Made by a program: the position numbers and the translations under genes. Source: Neoceratodus forsteri (lineage: Eukaryota; Chordata; Ceratodontiformes; Ceratodontidae). From it: a DNA stretch of 64,000 bases. Positions 33,786 through 43,569 of this stretch are shown piece by piece. Below the pieces are notes generated by a model. It was not told where the DNA came from, ran no database searches, and saw only the letters and a list, made by a program, of their open reading frames with translations. Numbering within the stretch: the first letter of the stretch is position 1; the number at the start of each line of letters is the position of its first letter. The stretch lies in NCBI GenBank assembly GCA_016271365.2, contig CM028129.1, positions 1,002,925,501-1,002,989,500 on the forward strand, in the 5' to 3' direction.

Positions 33786-34795
33786 AAAGCCAATGTGTCC
33801 ACATAAAATACCTGACATGCCATGGTAAAAGCTTGGAGCAGACATTTTTGACTTTAGGGGGACACTCCTACTTAATAGTAGTGGACTATTTTTCAAAATA
33901 CCCTGAGGTTCTCAGAATGCCTGACAAGACAGCAGCTACAGTTATTGCAAAATTGAAAGTTGTATTTGCAAGACATGGAATTCCAAAAGAAATGTTAGCG
34001 GATCATGTACCATTTGAAAGTCATGAAATGAAGCAATTTGCAAAGTTGTGGGAGTTCAAAATAACTCATTCCAGCCCAGGATACCCACAATCTAATGGTT
34101 TAGCTGAAAGAATGATCCAGACAGTAAAAAGAATCTTCTTGAAGTCTATGCAAGGTCAGACCGATCCACATCTCGCATTGCTCAGTCTTAGAAATACACC
34201 AGTCACAGGACTGAACTTTACACCTTCTCAATTGTTGATGGGCAGAATGTTGAGGACAACATTACCAGCAAGTGCAAGGGCACTGCGACCTGAAATACCA
34301 AAGGATGCACATAAATGTCTGAAAAGACTACAGAAAAGACAGAAACAGTATTATGACAGGAATGCAGCTCCACTTATTCCATTCAGAGAAGGAGAAAGGG
34401 TATGCATAGAGACTTCTAGTGGGTGGCAACCTGCTACAGTGGAAAGAATCCGTGATGAGCCAAGATCCTATAGTGTGATTACACCTGCAGGACAGCGATA
34501 CCACAGGAACAGGAGACAACATAGGAGAGACCGAACAGTTGCTTTGGAGGCTAAAGAGCAACAGGCAGATGAGTCAACTGAATCCGTATTGTCACAAACA
34601 ATGCAATCCAGGGACAACAGCCAGGAACAGGACACTTGTCAAGAGTATGAGCAACCTGAGATGGAACCTGTTGTTTTCAATGACACTTTGCCAGAAAGTC
34701 CTGAAGCTGTACCCAGTGTGCAGTCTACTCGAATGACCAGAAGAGGGTGTGTGCTTAAAGTTCCTGAGAGGTTCAGAGATTTTGTTATGACTTAA
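33786..34795 (+). pseudogene. Gypsy integrase core and C-terminal domain
   Basis: The open frame from about 33840 begins at LGGHSYLIVVDYFSKYPEV and contains the second catalytic D in LADHVPFES and the E in SNGLAERMIQ, 34 residues apart, with SSPGYPQSNG before the E. The C-terminal part has REGERVCIE, RSYSVITPAGQRYHRNRR and a tail ending with VPERFRDF. The first core aspartate region (GAD) and the linker to the zinc domain fall in another frame that also holds a stop, so at least two changes separate this part from the upstream pol frame. Integrase inserts element DNA into the genome; this copy could not make it whole. Confidence 0.85.
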
Positions 34796-34949
34796 GTCAG
34801 TGGTAAAGACTTATTTCAACAAAGCCGAGTACCAATGACTTTAGACCCTAACTCATCACAAAGTAAGACTTAACCATTATGTTAATATTATTGGTAATTA
34901 TTTGTCATTGATATGCAAACCGAAATCAAGGTAATTGCTTTCTTTTACT

Positions 34950-34960
34950 AGAAGGGGAGA
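34950..34960 (+). promoter_or_regulatory. Gypsy polypurine tract
   Basis: AGAAGGGGAGA immediately precedes the 3' LTR, the expected position of the RNase H-resistant primer for plus-strand synthesis. Confidence 0.85.
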
Positions 34961-35226
34961 TGTAGTATATGGTAACTTACCCTAGTAACATTGTAGAATG
35001 GTTTAGTCCACATCCCCCTGCAGTTTTGGGCCAATGGTATGACTGGGTGGAAACTGGGTTTTAGAAACTGCATGAGCAGATTGTAGTAGTAGTTCTGCTG
35101 AGGCCTGCTGATCTATCTAATGTATGTTTGTTGAATAAACCTCAGAGCTGTTAGAAGTTACTTATGGTGTCCAGTCATTCCTAAAACCAGCAATCCTGTA
35201 AGAAACAACTAAAGTGAAATATTATA
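34961..35226 (+). repeat. Gypsy 3' LTR
   Basis: 266 bp, identical in length to the 5' LTR with five base differences. AATAAA is at 35134-35139. The target duplicate CTGGA follows at 35227-35231, and the CR1 sequence resumes. Confidence 0.95.
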
Positions 35227-35871
35227 CTGGAAGCTTTCCGGGAAAGCTTCTTGGTGCAGTTGGTAGGGGAACCAATCAGGGAAGGCAGCATACTGGATCT
35301 TGTGCTGACAAATGGGGAAAGCATGCAGGAGGTGGAGGTGGGAGATCCCCTGGCAGGGAGTGACCACAATAGTGTGGTTCTAACTTGGGATGAGTAGGGA
35401 GGTGGCGAATACCAGGACACAAGTGATAGATTTCAGGAGAGCTGACTTCAAAAAGATGGGGGGCATACTAGAGGGACACATTGCTAGAATTCAGCCACAC
35501 ATGAACGCTAGTCAAAAATGGGGGATCATCCAAACAGGGTTGGGGAGGCAACAAACTCGTGTTCAAAGCTCCAATGCAAGGACAGGACAAGGAAGCCAAG
35601 CTGGTTAAACAGAGAGATAATGGGTAGAATTAGGGATAAAAGAGCTATCTTCAGGAAATACATGCGATCAGAAGGGAGAAGGATATGGAGGAGCACAAGA
35701 GGAAATCAAGGGAGGTGAGCAGATTGGTAAAGGCAGACAAGGCAGCAAGCGAGCTTAGGGTTGCACAAGGGATGGGTGAGGGAGAGAAGGATTTCTTCAG
35801 GTACATAAGAGAGAAAAGAACCTGCAAGGATCAAATCGTTAGGATCAAGGTGGGGGTGGGGTGGGTGGAGA

Positions 35872-36816
35872 ATGTGGTGGATCAGGCAGAAGTGCTCAAT
35901 GACTACTTCTGTCCTGTATTTACCAGGGAAAGGCAGGGGCCATTACTGCAGGATAAGGGAGCAGTGCAGAAAGGGGGGCAGAATTTACAGAGATGAAATC
36001 CTGGAGAGCAGAGTGCTAGAAGGTCTAAGAGCCCTAAGGGTAGACAAGGCACCAGAACCTGATGGCATCCACCCCAATGCACTGAGGGAGATGGCAGAAA
36101 TCCTGGCAAGGCCACTAACAGACTTGTTTAACACCTCCCTCAGGATTGGTTGCATGCCACAGGACTGGAGGATGGTGCATGTGGTGCCCATCCACAAAAG
36201 TGGGCCCAAGGACAAGTTAGGGAACTACAAACCAATCAGCCTCACTTCTATAGTGGGGAGGCTCATGGAGACTATCCTCAAGGAAAGGCTGGTAGCCTTT
36301 CTGGAGGGAAATGGTCTTCAGGAAGGCAGGCAACATGGATTTGTCTCAGCCAGATCCTGCCAGACAAACATGGTTGAATTATATGACTGGGTAACTAGGG
36401 CAATCGACAGGGACCAGGCAGTGGATGTCCTGTACTTGAACTTCGGCAAGGCCTTCAATTTGGTGCCACGTGGGAGGCTGGTTAGCAAACTAGGTCACCT
36501 GGGAGAAGGGGGGAGGATAGTGGAGTGGGTCAAAAACTGGCTACAGGATAGATGACAGAGGGTGGTGGTAAGGGGGGAGCTGTCATCTCCAAGAGCTGTA
36601 ACAAGCGGGGTCCCTCAGGGCTCAGTGCTGGGTCTGGTGTTGTTTGGCATCTTTATTGTTGACATTGCAGAGGGGGTTAGCAATAAGATGAGCCTATCTG
36701 CAGATGACACAAAGATCAATGCAGTGGTGGACAGCTCAGAGGGATGGTTGGGACTGCAGGAGGACCTGGATAAACTCAAGCGCTGGTCAGCACTTGGCAG
36801 CTGGGTTTCAATGTGA
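35872..36816 (+). pseudogene. CR1 reverse transcriptase, second half of the 29-38 kb copy
   Basis: The first frame (35872-36555) runs from the linker through LRVDKAPEPDGIHPNAL, LGNYKPISLTSIVGRLMET, QHGFVSARSCQTNM to motif A, which reads YLNFGKAFNLVPRG: the metal-binding aspartate of the normal LDFSKAFD is N here, so the enzyme would be dead even with the frame restored. The next frame (36562-36816) has SGVPQGSVLGLVLFGIFIVDIA and SADDTK. The C-terminal domain continues after the SINE at 37319-37640. Close in sequence to the copy at 51.98-53.41 kb. Confidence 0.85.
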
Positions 36817-36871
36817 AGAAGTGCAAGGTTATGCACATGGGAGCTAGAAACCAAATGTTTTTAGTATGGTT

Positions 36872-37300
36872 TTTTTTTTTTTGTTGTTGTTGTTGACCGG
36901 GTAAGTGCACTAGACAAATCCTGCCTATTTTCAGGCACGACCTGGGGGAGGGGGATACAGATGAATGCTACCTGACCTTGAACCAGATTAAGCTATTGGT
37001 GGTATTGCTAGTGAATGACGGAAATTTGGCTAGGACAATTCCCCTACTCTTTTCAATAAGTGCCATGGGATCTTTAACATCCACCTGAACTACCACCAAT
37101 CCAGGCAGATGGGACCTCGGTTTAACGTCTCATCCGAAAGACGGCACCGCAGAAGTGCAGCACCCCTCTCATGCTGCACTACAGTGTCAGTACTGGGATA
37201 TAACCCAAGTGCCAGATGTGGGAACTGAACCCACAGCCCTCTGATCTCCCGGCCTCAGAGGGGAGTGTGCTACCTACTGAGCCACTGACACTGTTAGGTT
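36872..37300 (-). mobile_element. tRNA-derived SINE with conserved central block
   Basis: On the minus strand it starts at about 37295 with a tRNA-like head (TGGCTCAGTAGGTAGCAC as A box, GGGTTCAGTTCCCAC as B box). It is followed by a central block with TTTCGGATGAGACGTTAAAC and GATGTTAAAGATCCCATGG, and ends in a (GTT)n/poly-T tract (on +) at 36872-36895. This central block is familiar from tRNA-derived SINEs of sharks and other fish-like vertebrates; I am not sure of the family name. It sits inside the CR1 RT C-terminal region. A weak TTAGTATGG / TTAGGTTAGG pair may be the target duplication. Confidence 0.78.
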
Positions 37301-38019
37301 AGGTTACACATTAGGGAGGTGCAGTTATCCACTATGGAAGAGGAGAAAGATCTTGGGGTGATGATTGCAAGACAAATGAACCATTCAGTGCAGTGCAGGA
37401 GAGCAGCAGTGAAGTCTAACAAGATGCTAGGGTGTATTGTCTGGGGAATCGTCTCAAGGAAGAGGGAGGTCATCCTTCCTCTGTATAGGTCACTGGTCAG
37501 ACCAAACCTAGAGTATTGCATGCAGTTCTGGTGGCCCTACTTAGAGAAAGATGCAAAGTTACTGGAGGGGGTCCAACGCAGAGCCACCAGGATGATCACA
37601 AGAATGGAGGACAGGACCTACAGTATGAGGACAGACTGAGGGAGCTTAACATGGATATGATCGAAACATTCAAATATATGAGCTGCATAAACAGGATCTG
37701 TACAGAGGCGATGTTTTGATTAAAGGGATGGAGAAACACTAGGGAGCACAGTCAGAGATTAGAGATGGGAAGGTTCAAGAGGAAGATGAGAAGACACTAC
37801 TTTACAGAAAGGGTGGTGGCTGGGTGGAACGCACTGCCAGAAGATGTGATGTTGTCAAAATCTGTGGACAGTTTTAAAAAGGGGTGGGACAGGGTAGGGG
37901 GGACAGTCAATGCTGTACGTGGTGGGGGCAACAACAGAGTAAAGCACTGGTTGCTGCACATCTGAGCAGAGTTCACAGATTCCAGGGCCTGTATCTACTG
38001 GCAATTTTCATATGTTTGT

Positions 38020-38250
38020 ACTCACCAGCACTGCAGAAAGCACACTTGAGCACTGCAGAAAGCACACTTGAGTCCAAAAGTTGCTCATGCAAGGTTTAAT
38101 ATAAAAGTCATTCAAATACAGCAAACCATGGCAGGGTGAAGTGCATGCCTTCACTCTGCCATGGTTTGCTGTATTTGAACAACATTTTTTAATACATTTT
38201 GAACAAGCAGTTTTTTGACTCGAGTGTGCTTTCCGCAGCATTGGTGAATA
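38020..38250. mobile_element. Palindromic MITE (possible TA target)
   Basis: Two arms of about 105 bp face each other around 38145. The outer ends are CTCACCAGCACTGCAGAAAG and, in complement, TTCACCAATGCTGCGGAAAG; both are bordered by TA. The inner arms share CAAATACAGCAAACCATGGC. The left arm has a 22-bp duplication (CACTGCAGAAAGCACACTTG repeats). TA borders with inverted ends suggest a Tc1/mariner-type MITE. It lies at the 3' tail of the CR1. Confidence 0.78.
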
Positions 38251-38264
38251 GCGCCAGTTTTTTT

Positions 38265-39121
38265 TTGTTTCCCATGAAACAGTCTGCCAGCTGATGTGGT
38301 GGGCGTCAAGATTATACATGGTTTCAAGCATTGCTGGAACTGATTTTACTTTTTACATTCTATTTATCTCTGGAGGGCCAGGGCATCTCTCAGGTGTACC
38401 CTCTCAGACTCCGCCTCTACTTCCTTTATTGAAACCCCTCTCTCCACTGGGAGTACAAGGGCTGAGTATCCCCCTCCCAAGCCTACATATTTGGTCAGCC
38501 CCCAGATCTAAGCCCCCCAGGGTGGGACTGCCACTCCTTACCTGGCGACCTTTCTGAAATCTAGACGGTCAGTCTGTGGCTGGGTCGAGGGGCTCAGGAG
38601 AGCTGGTGGGAAAGTGGCCTGGTGTTGGGGTTGAGGCGTCCACTCAGGTCTCTTTCACCTTCCTGGACCTTCTGAGGTTTTTCTGTGCTGTTTTCCGTGA
38701 GACACAGCATGCAATGACCCTGCATGGCTCCTTCTCCACTGCTGGCATCTGCCGTCACCTCACCCACGTTCAATGGCCCTACTCATGCACTGCCCCCCAA
38801 TCTCCATCGGGAGTTGCTACAGAATGGGGAACCCCCTGTAACCCACCCTGGAAGAGGACAGCATTCATCTGGATGCTCCATCCTCTCCCTCCCCTGCTGA
38901 CCCTCAGTGCCCCGAGTTTGTTACAGAACCTGGGATGCAGGCTGGGACTGATTGAATGGTTTGGTAGTGACATGGGTCGGTAGCTGTAGGAAGTGGAGCA
39001 GGGGGTAGATGGGGAGGGATAAAACTCTGTATGGAAAATAGGTCCCAAGTCAGACGGGGAACTGTGGTTGGACTAGATGGACCCTTGGCCTTTCTCTGCT
39101 CTCACTGTCTATGCTTCTATG
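38265..39121 (+). mobile_element. CR1-like LINE 3' end, split by a SINE
   Basis: At 38277-38337 a frame reads NSLPADVVGVKIIHGFKHCWN, the closing motif of CR1-clade ORF2. At 39070-39121 follows the classic CR1 3' end, GGACTAGATGGACCCTTGG ... TCTATGCTTCTATG. Between them lies an unrelated SINE. The 3' tail octamers lead straight into a GA-rich tract. Confidence 0.72.
38360..38960 (-). mobile_element. tRNA-derived SINE, copy 4
   Basis: Minus-strand insert similar to copies near 5.8, 8.0 and 24.2 kb; it shares blocks such as GGGAACCCCCTG/GGGAAACCCCC, the GGAGCATCC block and the left-end TATTTATCTCTGGAGG-type sequence. The head is less clear than in copies 2 and 3 and borders are approximate. Confidence 0.65.
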
Positions 39122-39318
39122 AGAGAGTTAGAGAGAGAGAGGGAGGAAGGGAAGGAGTTAGAGAACATGAGAGAGTGAGTGAGAGAGGGAGGGACAGAAG
39201 GAGTGAGAGAGAGAGAGAGAGAGAGAAGGAACTGAGACTGAAACAGAAAGATAAAGAAATGGGAAAGAGAAGGAGAGGAACAGAGGAAGAAAGAAGTTAG
39301 AGGGGGAAAAATAGGAAG

Positions 39319-39356
<38 letters not shown>

Positions 39357-39366
39357 TGAATGAGTG
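39121..39366. repeat. GA-rich simple repeat tract
   Basis: About 245 bp almost purely purine on the plus strand, with perfect GA runs at about 39205-39226 and 39325-39352. It starts at the CR1 3' tail. The frame of Arg/Glu repeats across it is an artefact. Confidence 0.92.
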
Positions 39367-39575
39367 AATGAAGAAATGAATTAGTAATTACTGTATTAAT
39401 TACCCCTTATTCCTCTTTATGGGCCTCTAAAATATTTAACAAGCTCTAGGAAGAAACATCTGAAACATTTTTTCTGGGCTAATAGGCCACCCTTCTGAGG
39501 CAATACCACCCAATTTAAAGACAGAAAATGTTGCACTCTCCAGCCCCATTATTTATCACTGACAGTCCTGCTCAA
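39367..39575. other. No recognisable feature
   Basis: AT-rich spacer; nothing identified. Confidence 0.5.
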
Positions 39576-39576
39576 A

Positions 39577-39665
39577 TGATTTATTTTGTTTTTGGTAACC
39601 AGGTGAGTACACTAGGCAAGAAAGTGAGGATCTGTTTTCAGTGATGACCTAAAATAGACAGCAAA
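39577..39665 (-). repeat. SINE 3'-end fragment
   Basis: TTTTGGTAACCAGGTGAGTA and CACTAGGCAAG with TTTTCAGTGATGACCT match the poly-T side of the SINE at 36.88-36.95 kb (GACCGGGTAAGTGCACTAGAC ... TTTTCAGGCACGACCT). Only the 3' end of the element is present. Confidence 0.6.
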
Positions 39666-39704
39666 CAATAAGTAAACAATTACATAATGATGAATGTGGC
39701 GATA

Positions 39705-39925
39705 GAAGGAGGCAGTATAGTGCAGTGGTTTAAGGCTCTGAGCTGCAAATCTGGTGACATCTAGCAGACCAGACCTGGGTTTGAATCCCACAGCTTCCAC
39801 TAACATACTGTGTGACCCTGAGCAAGTCATTTAACTTCCCTGTGCTTACAGGATGCACCTGTAAAAAATCTTTCAGCTTTGTGTGCTACTCCTGGTTAAA
39901 CAACTAAAAAAAAAAAAAAAGAATC
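39705..39925 (+). mobile_element. MIR/CORE-like SINE
   Basis: Head GGCAGTATAGTGCAGTGG (A-box region), B box GGGTTTGAATCCCAC, then the CORE/MIR string TACTGTGTGACCCTGAGCAAG and TCATTTAACTTCCCTGTGC, and an A-rich tail at 39905-39920. Better preserved than the copy at 12.5 kb. The B box is a perfect match to the RGTTYGANNCC pattern. Confidence 0.88.
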
Positions 39926-39929
39926 AAGT

Positions 39930-40475
39930 ACAGCTCTTGTACAGAAGTGCTTATAGAAGCAAGTAACGCACACATGAACCTGCTCTCATTGACATGTACA
40001 ATTGTATAGGTAACAGGACTGCTTCAAGAGGACCATCTTAAAATGACAATGAGTCTGAGCACCTGACCATGTGGAAGTGAGAACTCCAGAATCTACAAAT
40101 CTTTTAAATTAACTGACTGGCTAAATATTTAAATAAATCATCGTGCACCCAAGTTCATGAAAAAGTTGGGAGTCACAGGTTTTAGGGTGAGTCAGGAGAC
40201 TGAAGCATGGATGACAAACAAGAAGGAGTAATAGATTTTCTAGAGTCTGAGATGGCTATCAGGATTTTACTCAGACCATATAAAACATCAGGGCTAGTAT
40301 GGTGACATCACTGGGGGAACAGTTTTGTTGGCTACCTTATTGGTAAAGGAACCTGTCAGTTCATCATGTAATTAATGCAATTAGTGATTCCCTGATTTGG
40401 GTAATGAATCTCACTGAAGTTTAAGTTTCTGAGTCCCGATATTCAAAGGTTTGTGTAGGCACTAATGGGTCTTTG
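39930..40475. other. No recognisable feature
   Basis: No gene or repeat identified between the SINE and the minisatellite. Confidence 0.45.
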
Positions 40476-40479
40476 CAGG

Positions 40480-43110
40480 GATGAGATTTTGAAATGTCAC
40501 CAGACTGCAACTTTGGAATGCAGCAATGACACAATCTCAGAAAGTACTGTATGTGGGACACACAATTTTGGAAAGTGGCAGGGATGCTAAAATTCTTAAT
40601 GAGGTGGTGTCATATAGTTTTAGCATGAGGCAGAGATACACAGTTTTGAAATGCGGGAGACACATAGTTGTGGAAGGTGGTAGGGATATGTAATTTGGTA
40701 ATGTGTCTTGGATTGATCAATTTGGCATATGGTGTAGTGATGCAAAATTTTAAAACGTAGTTGGCATGCTTGATTTCAGATTGTGGTGGCAATATTCAAT
40801 TTCAGAATGTGGTGTGGACACAAAATCTCCGAAAGTGGCAGTGACACAGTTTCAGAATCTGGTAGCCACATGGAATTTCAGAATAAGGCAAGGATGCATC
40901 ATTTTAGAATGTAACTTGAGCATGCAATTTTTGAATGTGGCAGTGACACTCATTTTCAGAATGTGGTGGGGATGTGCAGTTTTGGAATATGGTGGGAATG
41001 CACATTTTCAGAATGTGGCAATGGCAGGCAATACTGGAGTATGGAAGTTTACACACAGTTTCAGAATGTGGCAGGCAGGTACAGTTTTAGAATGTAGAAG
41101 AGACATGCAGTTTCAGAATGTGGAGTGATGCACAATTTCAGAATGTGGCAGTGACACTCGATTTTGGAATGTTGGTGGTGACACAAATTTCAGAATGTGA
41201 TGGTGAGGTGCAATTTTGGAATGTAACGACCTACAAATTCAGAATGTGGCAATGATGCACAATTTCAGAATATGGCAGTGACATGCAGTTTCAGAATGTG
41301 TCTGACGTACAGTTTCAGAATGTGGCTGATGTGCAGTTTTGGAATGTGGCTGATGCACAATTTTGGAATGTGGCTGACGTGCAATTTCAGAATGTTGCTG
41401 ATACATTCTTCTAGAATGTGGCAATGATGCACAATTTCGGAATGTGGTGGTGATGCTGATGTACAGTTTTGGAATGTGGTGATGATGCACAGTTTTAGAA
41501 TGTAGCAATGACGCATAGTTTGGAATGAGGTGGTGATGCACAGTGGTGCAGTCTCAGAATGTGGTGTTGCCACACAATTTCAGAATGTGTCAGTGCTGCA
41601 TGACTTCAGAATGTGTTGGTGCCACATGGCTTCAGAATGTGTCAGTGCTGCACAACTTCAGAATTTGGGGGTGCTGCATGACGTTGGAATGTGGCAGTGC
41701 TGTGTAATTTCAGAATGTGGCAGTGCTGCATGACTCTGGAATGTTGCGGTGTCACATGACTCTGAAATGTGGCAGTGCTGCATGACTCCGGAATGCGGCA
41801 GTGATGTATAACCTCGGAATGTGGTGGTGACGCACAGCTTTGGAATGCGTCAGTGACACACGACATCGGAATGCAGTGGTGATGCACAATTTCAGAATGT
41901 GGCAGTTATGCATGACTTTGGAATGCGGCGGTGACACACGACTTTGGAATGTGGCAGTGACATACAACTTCTAAATGTGGCGGTGACACATGACTTTCGA
42001 ATGTGGCAGTGATGCACAACTTTGGAATGTGGTAGTGACGCATGACTTTAGAATGTGTCGGTGATGCACGACTTCAGAATGTGGCAGTGATGCATGACTT
42101 CAGAATGTAGAGGTGATGCACAATTTCAGAATGTGGCAGTGATGCATGACTTTGGAATGTGGTGGTGACACATGACTTTGGAATGTGGCGGCGACGCACG
42201 ATTTTGGAATGTGATGGTGACACACGACTTTGGAATGTGGCAGTGACATATGACTTTAGAATGTGGCAGTGATTCATGATTTTAGAATGCATCAGTGATG
42301 CACAACTTTACAATGCGGTGGTGATGCACAACTTCAGAATGTGGCGCCTTCAGATTACAGCAGTGATGCACTACTTCAGAATGCGGCAGTGATGCACGAC
42401 TTTGGAATGTGGCAGTGAAGCCCAACTTCAGAATCTGGTGGTGACGCAAGACTTCAGAATGCAGCAGTGACATATGACTTTGGAATGTGTTGGTGATGCA
42501 CGACTTTGGAATGTGGCAGTGTTGCATGACTTCAGAATGTGGTGGTGACACATGACTTCAGAATGCGGCAACTTCAGAATGTGGCGGTAATGAATGACTT
42601 TGGAATGTGGAGGTGACGCATGACTTTGGAATGCGGCGGTGACACATAACTTCGGAATGCTGGGGTGGCATACTGCTTCAGAATGTGGTGGTGATGCACA
42701 ATTTTGGAATGTAGTGGTGACGCATGACTTCAGAACGTGGCAGTGATGCACGACTTCAGAGTGTGGTGGTGCCGCACGACTTTGGAATGTGGTGGTGATG
42801 CACAACTTCGGAATGTGGGAGTGAATCTCAATTTCAGAATGTGGCAGTGATGCAATGTTTTGGAATGCGGTGGTGATGCACAATTTGGAATGCAGTGGTA
42901 ATGCACAGTTTCAGAATGTGGCATTGAAACACAGCTTTGGAATGTGGTGCGGATGTGCAATTTTGGAATGTGGTGAGGATGCGCTAATTTGGAATATGGC
43001 TGGGATGCACAATCTTGGATTGTGGTGGGGATGTGATGCACAATTTTAAAATGTGGTGAAAGTGTACAATTCTGGAATGTGGCAAGGACAAACAGTTTCA
43101 AAATAAAATG
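40480..43110 (+). repeat. 26-bp minisatellite, about 100 units
   Basis: The consensus on the plus strand is close to GAATGTGGCAGTGATGCACGACTTTG (given here as its parts: GAATGTGGCAGTGATG, then CACGACTTTG), repeated with a 26-bp period. The units are most regular from about 41.55 to 42.85 kb and decay towards both ends. Because 26 is not a multiple of three, the minus strand reads through all three frames in turn and happens to lack stops, giving frames of up to 151 codons with a 26-residue His/Ser-rich repeat. These are not genes in my view. Variation is mostly G/A and C/T, at CpG-like CGAC/TGAC sites. Confidence 0.95.
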
Positions 43111-43400
43111 CTGTGTCCTGCCATATTCCAACAGCGTACATCCTTACTTGTATTCCAGAATTGCCAGTGCCCACCAGATTTTTTGATGTGAGTCCCTGTC
43201 ACATTCTGAGATTGAGTGTTCCACCACACTGCAAGATGGCATATCCCTGCCACATGCTGAGATTACGTGCCCCCCGATATTCTAAAAGTGTGCACCACTT
43301 TGACAGTCTATACCTTGGTTCAGCGCTGAATTCCGAAACTGCCTCTTGGTGCATTCTAAAGTACAGTAACACACATCTGAACATTCTGAAAACACAAGCA
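43111..43400 (-). repeat. Inverted tail of the minisatellite
   Basis: From about 43111 the unit continues on the other strand: CCTGCCATATTCCAA, then TATTCCAGAATTGCCAGTG, CACATTCTGAGATT and GTGCATTCTAAAG follow at 26- to 52-bp steps. The array therefore changes strand within a few bases of 43110. Confidence 0.75.
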
Positions 43401-43569
43401 CTGCAGGCAACCCTGTGTCAGTTTTTGCTTTTTAAATAAATGCTACAGCTACAGTTTTGATAACTTTGAAGAAATAGGTCCTATAAGGTTGCTGACAGGG
43501 AGACTAGTCTGTGAGTTCTGATTGTGACATCATTGATGGCTTTTCACTGAAACTGGCTTTTTTGAACAA

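Larger units (their letters stand above)
30391..35226 (+). mobile_element. Ty3/Gypsy LTR retrotransposon
   Basis: A complete 4836-bp element: two 266-bp LTRs, a primer binding site directly after the 5' LTR, gag remnant, pol (protease, RT, RNase H, integrase), polypurine tract and 3' LTR. The target duplication CTGGA is at 30386-30390 and 35227-35231. The LTRs differ at 5 of 266 positions (about 1.9%), so insertion is recent relative to its surroundings. Domain order PR-RT-RH-IN places it in Ty3/Gypsy. No envelope gene is present. Gag and the gag/pol and integrase junctions carry frameshifts, so this copy is defective as it stands. Confidence 0.95.
29130..38019 (+). mobile_element. CR1 LINE with ORF1 esterase, split by Gypsy and a SINE
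   Basis: One CR1 in pieces: the ORF1 esterase (29200-29690); ORF2 endonuclease start (about 29900-30390, LKAKSLGNKAAVLQAML, ITETWATQYHDWDLVIPGYN); the Gypsy insertion; endonuclease end (35227-35400, with LTNGES and GSDHNS); RT (35870-36820); a minus-strand SINE; and RT C-terminus to the 3' tail at about 38019 (CTACTGGCAATTTTCATATG). The target duplication of the Gypsy element proves that the two halves were once joined. It lies directly behind the CR1 ending at 29.1 kb in the same orientation. Only the very 5' end appears missing. Confidence 0.88.

Noticed and set aside
37200..37293. tRNA-like sequence with A and B boxes on the minus strand
   Set aside because: It continues into a SINE body without a proper acceptor stem end, so it is a SINE head and not a tRNA gene.
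39031..39300. Arg/Glu-rich 89-codon frame
   Set aside because: It spans the GA-rich simple repeat after a CR1 3' tail.
42428..42883. A 151-codon minus-strand open frame in the minisatellite
   Set aside because: It follows from the stop-free 26-bp unit; the frame rotates through the repeat and shows no start context, splice context or known domain.
40480..43400. Regular short repeats as a CRISPR array
   Set aside because: There are no unique spacers between repeats, the units abut directly, and the context is an animal genome.
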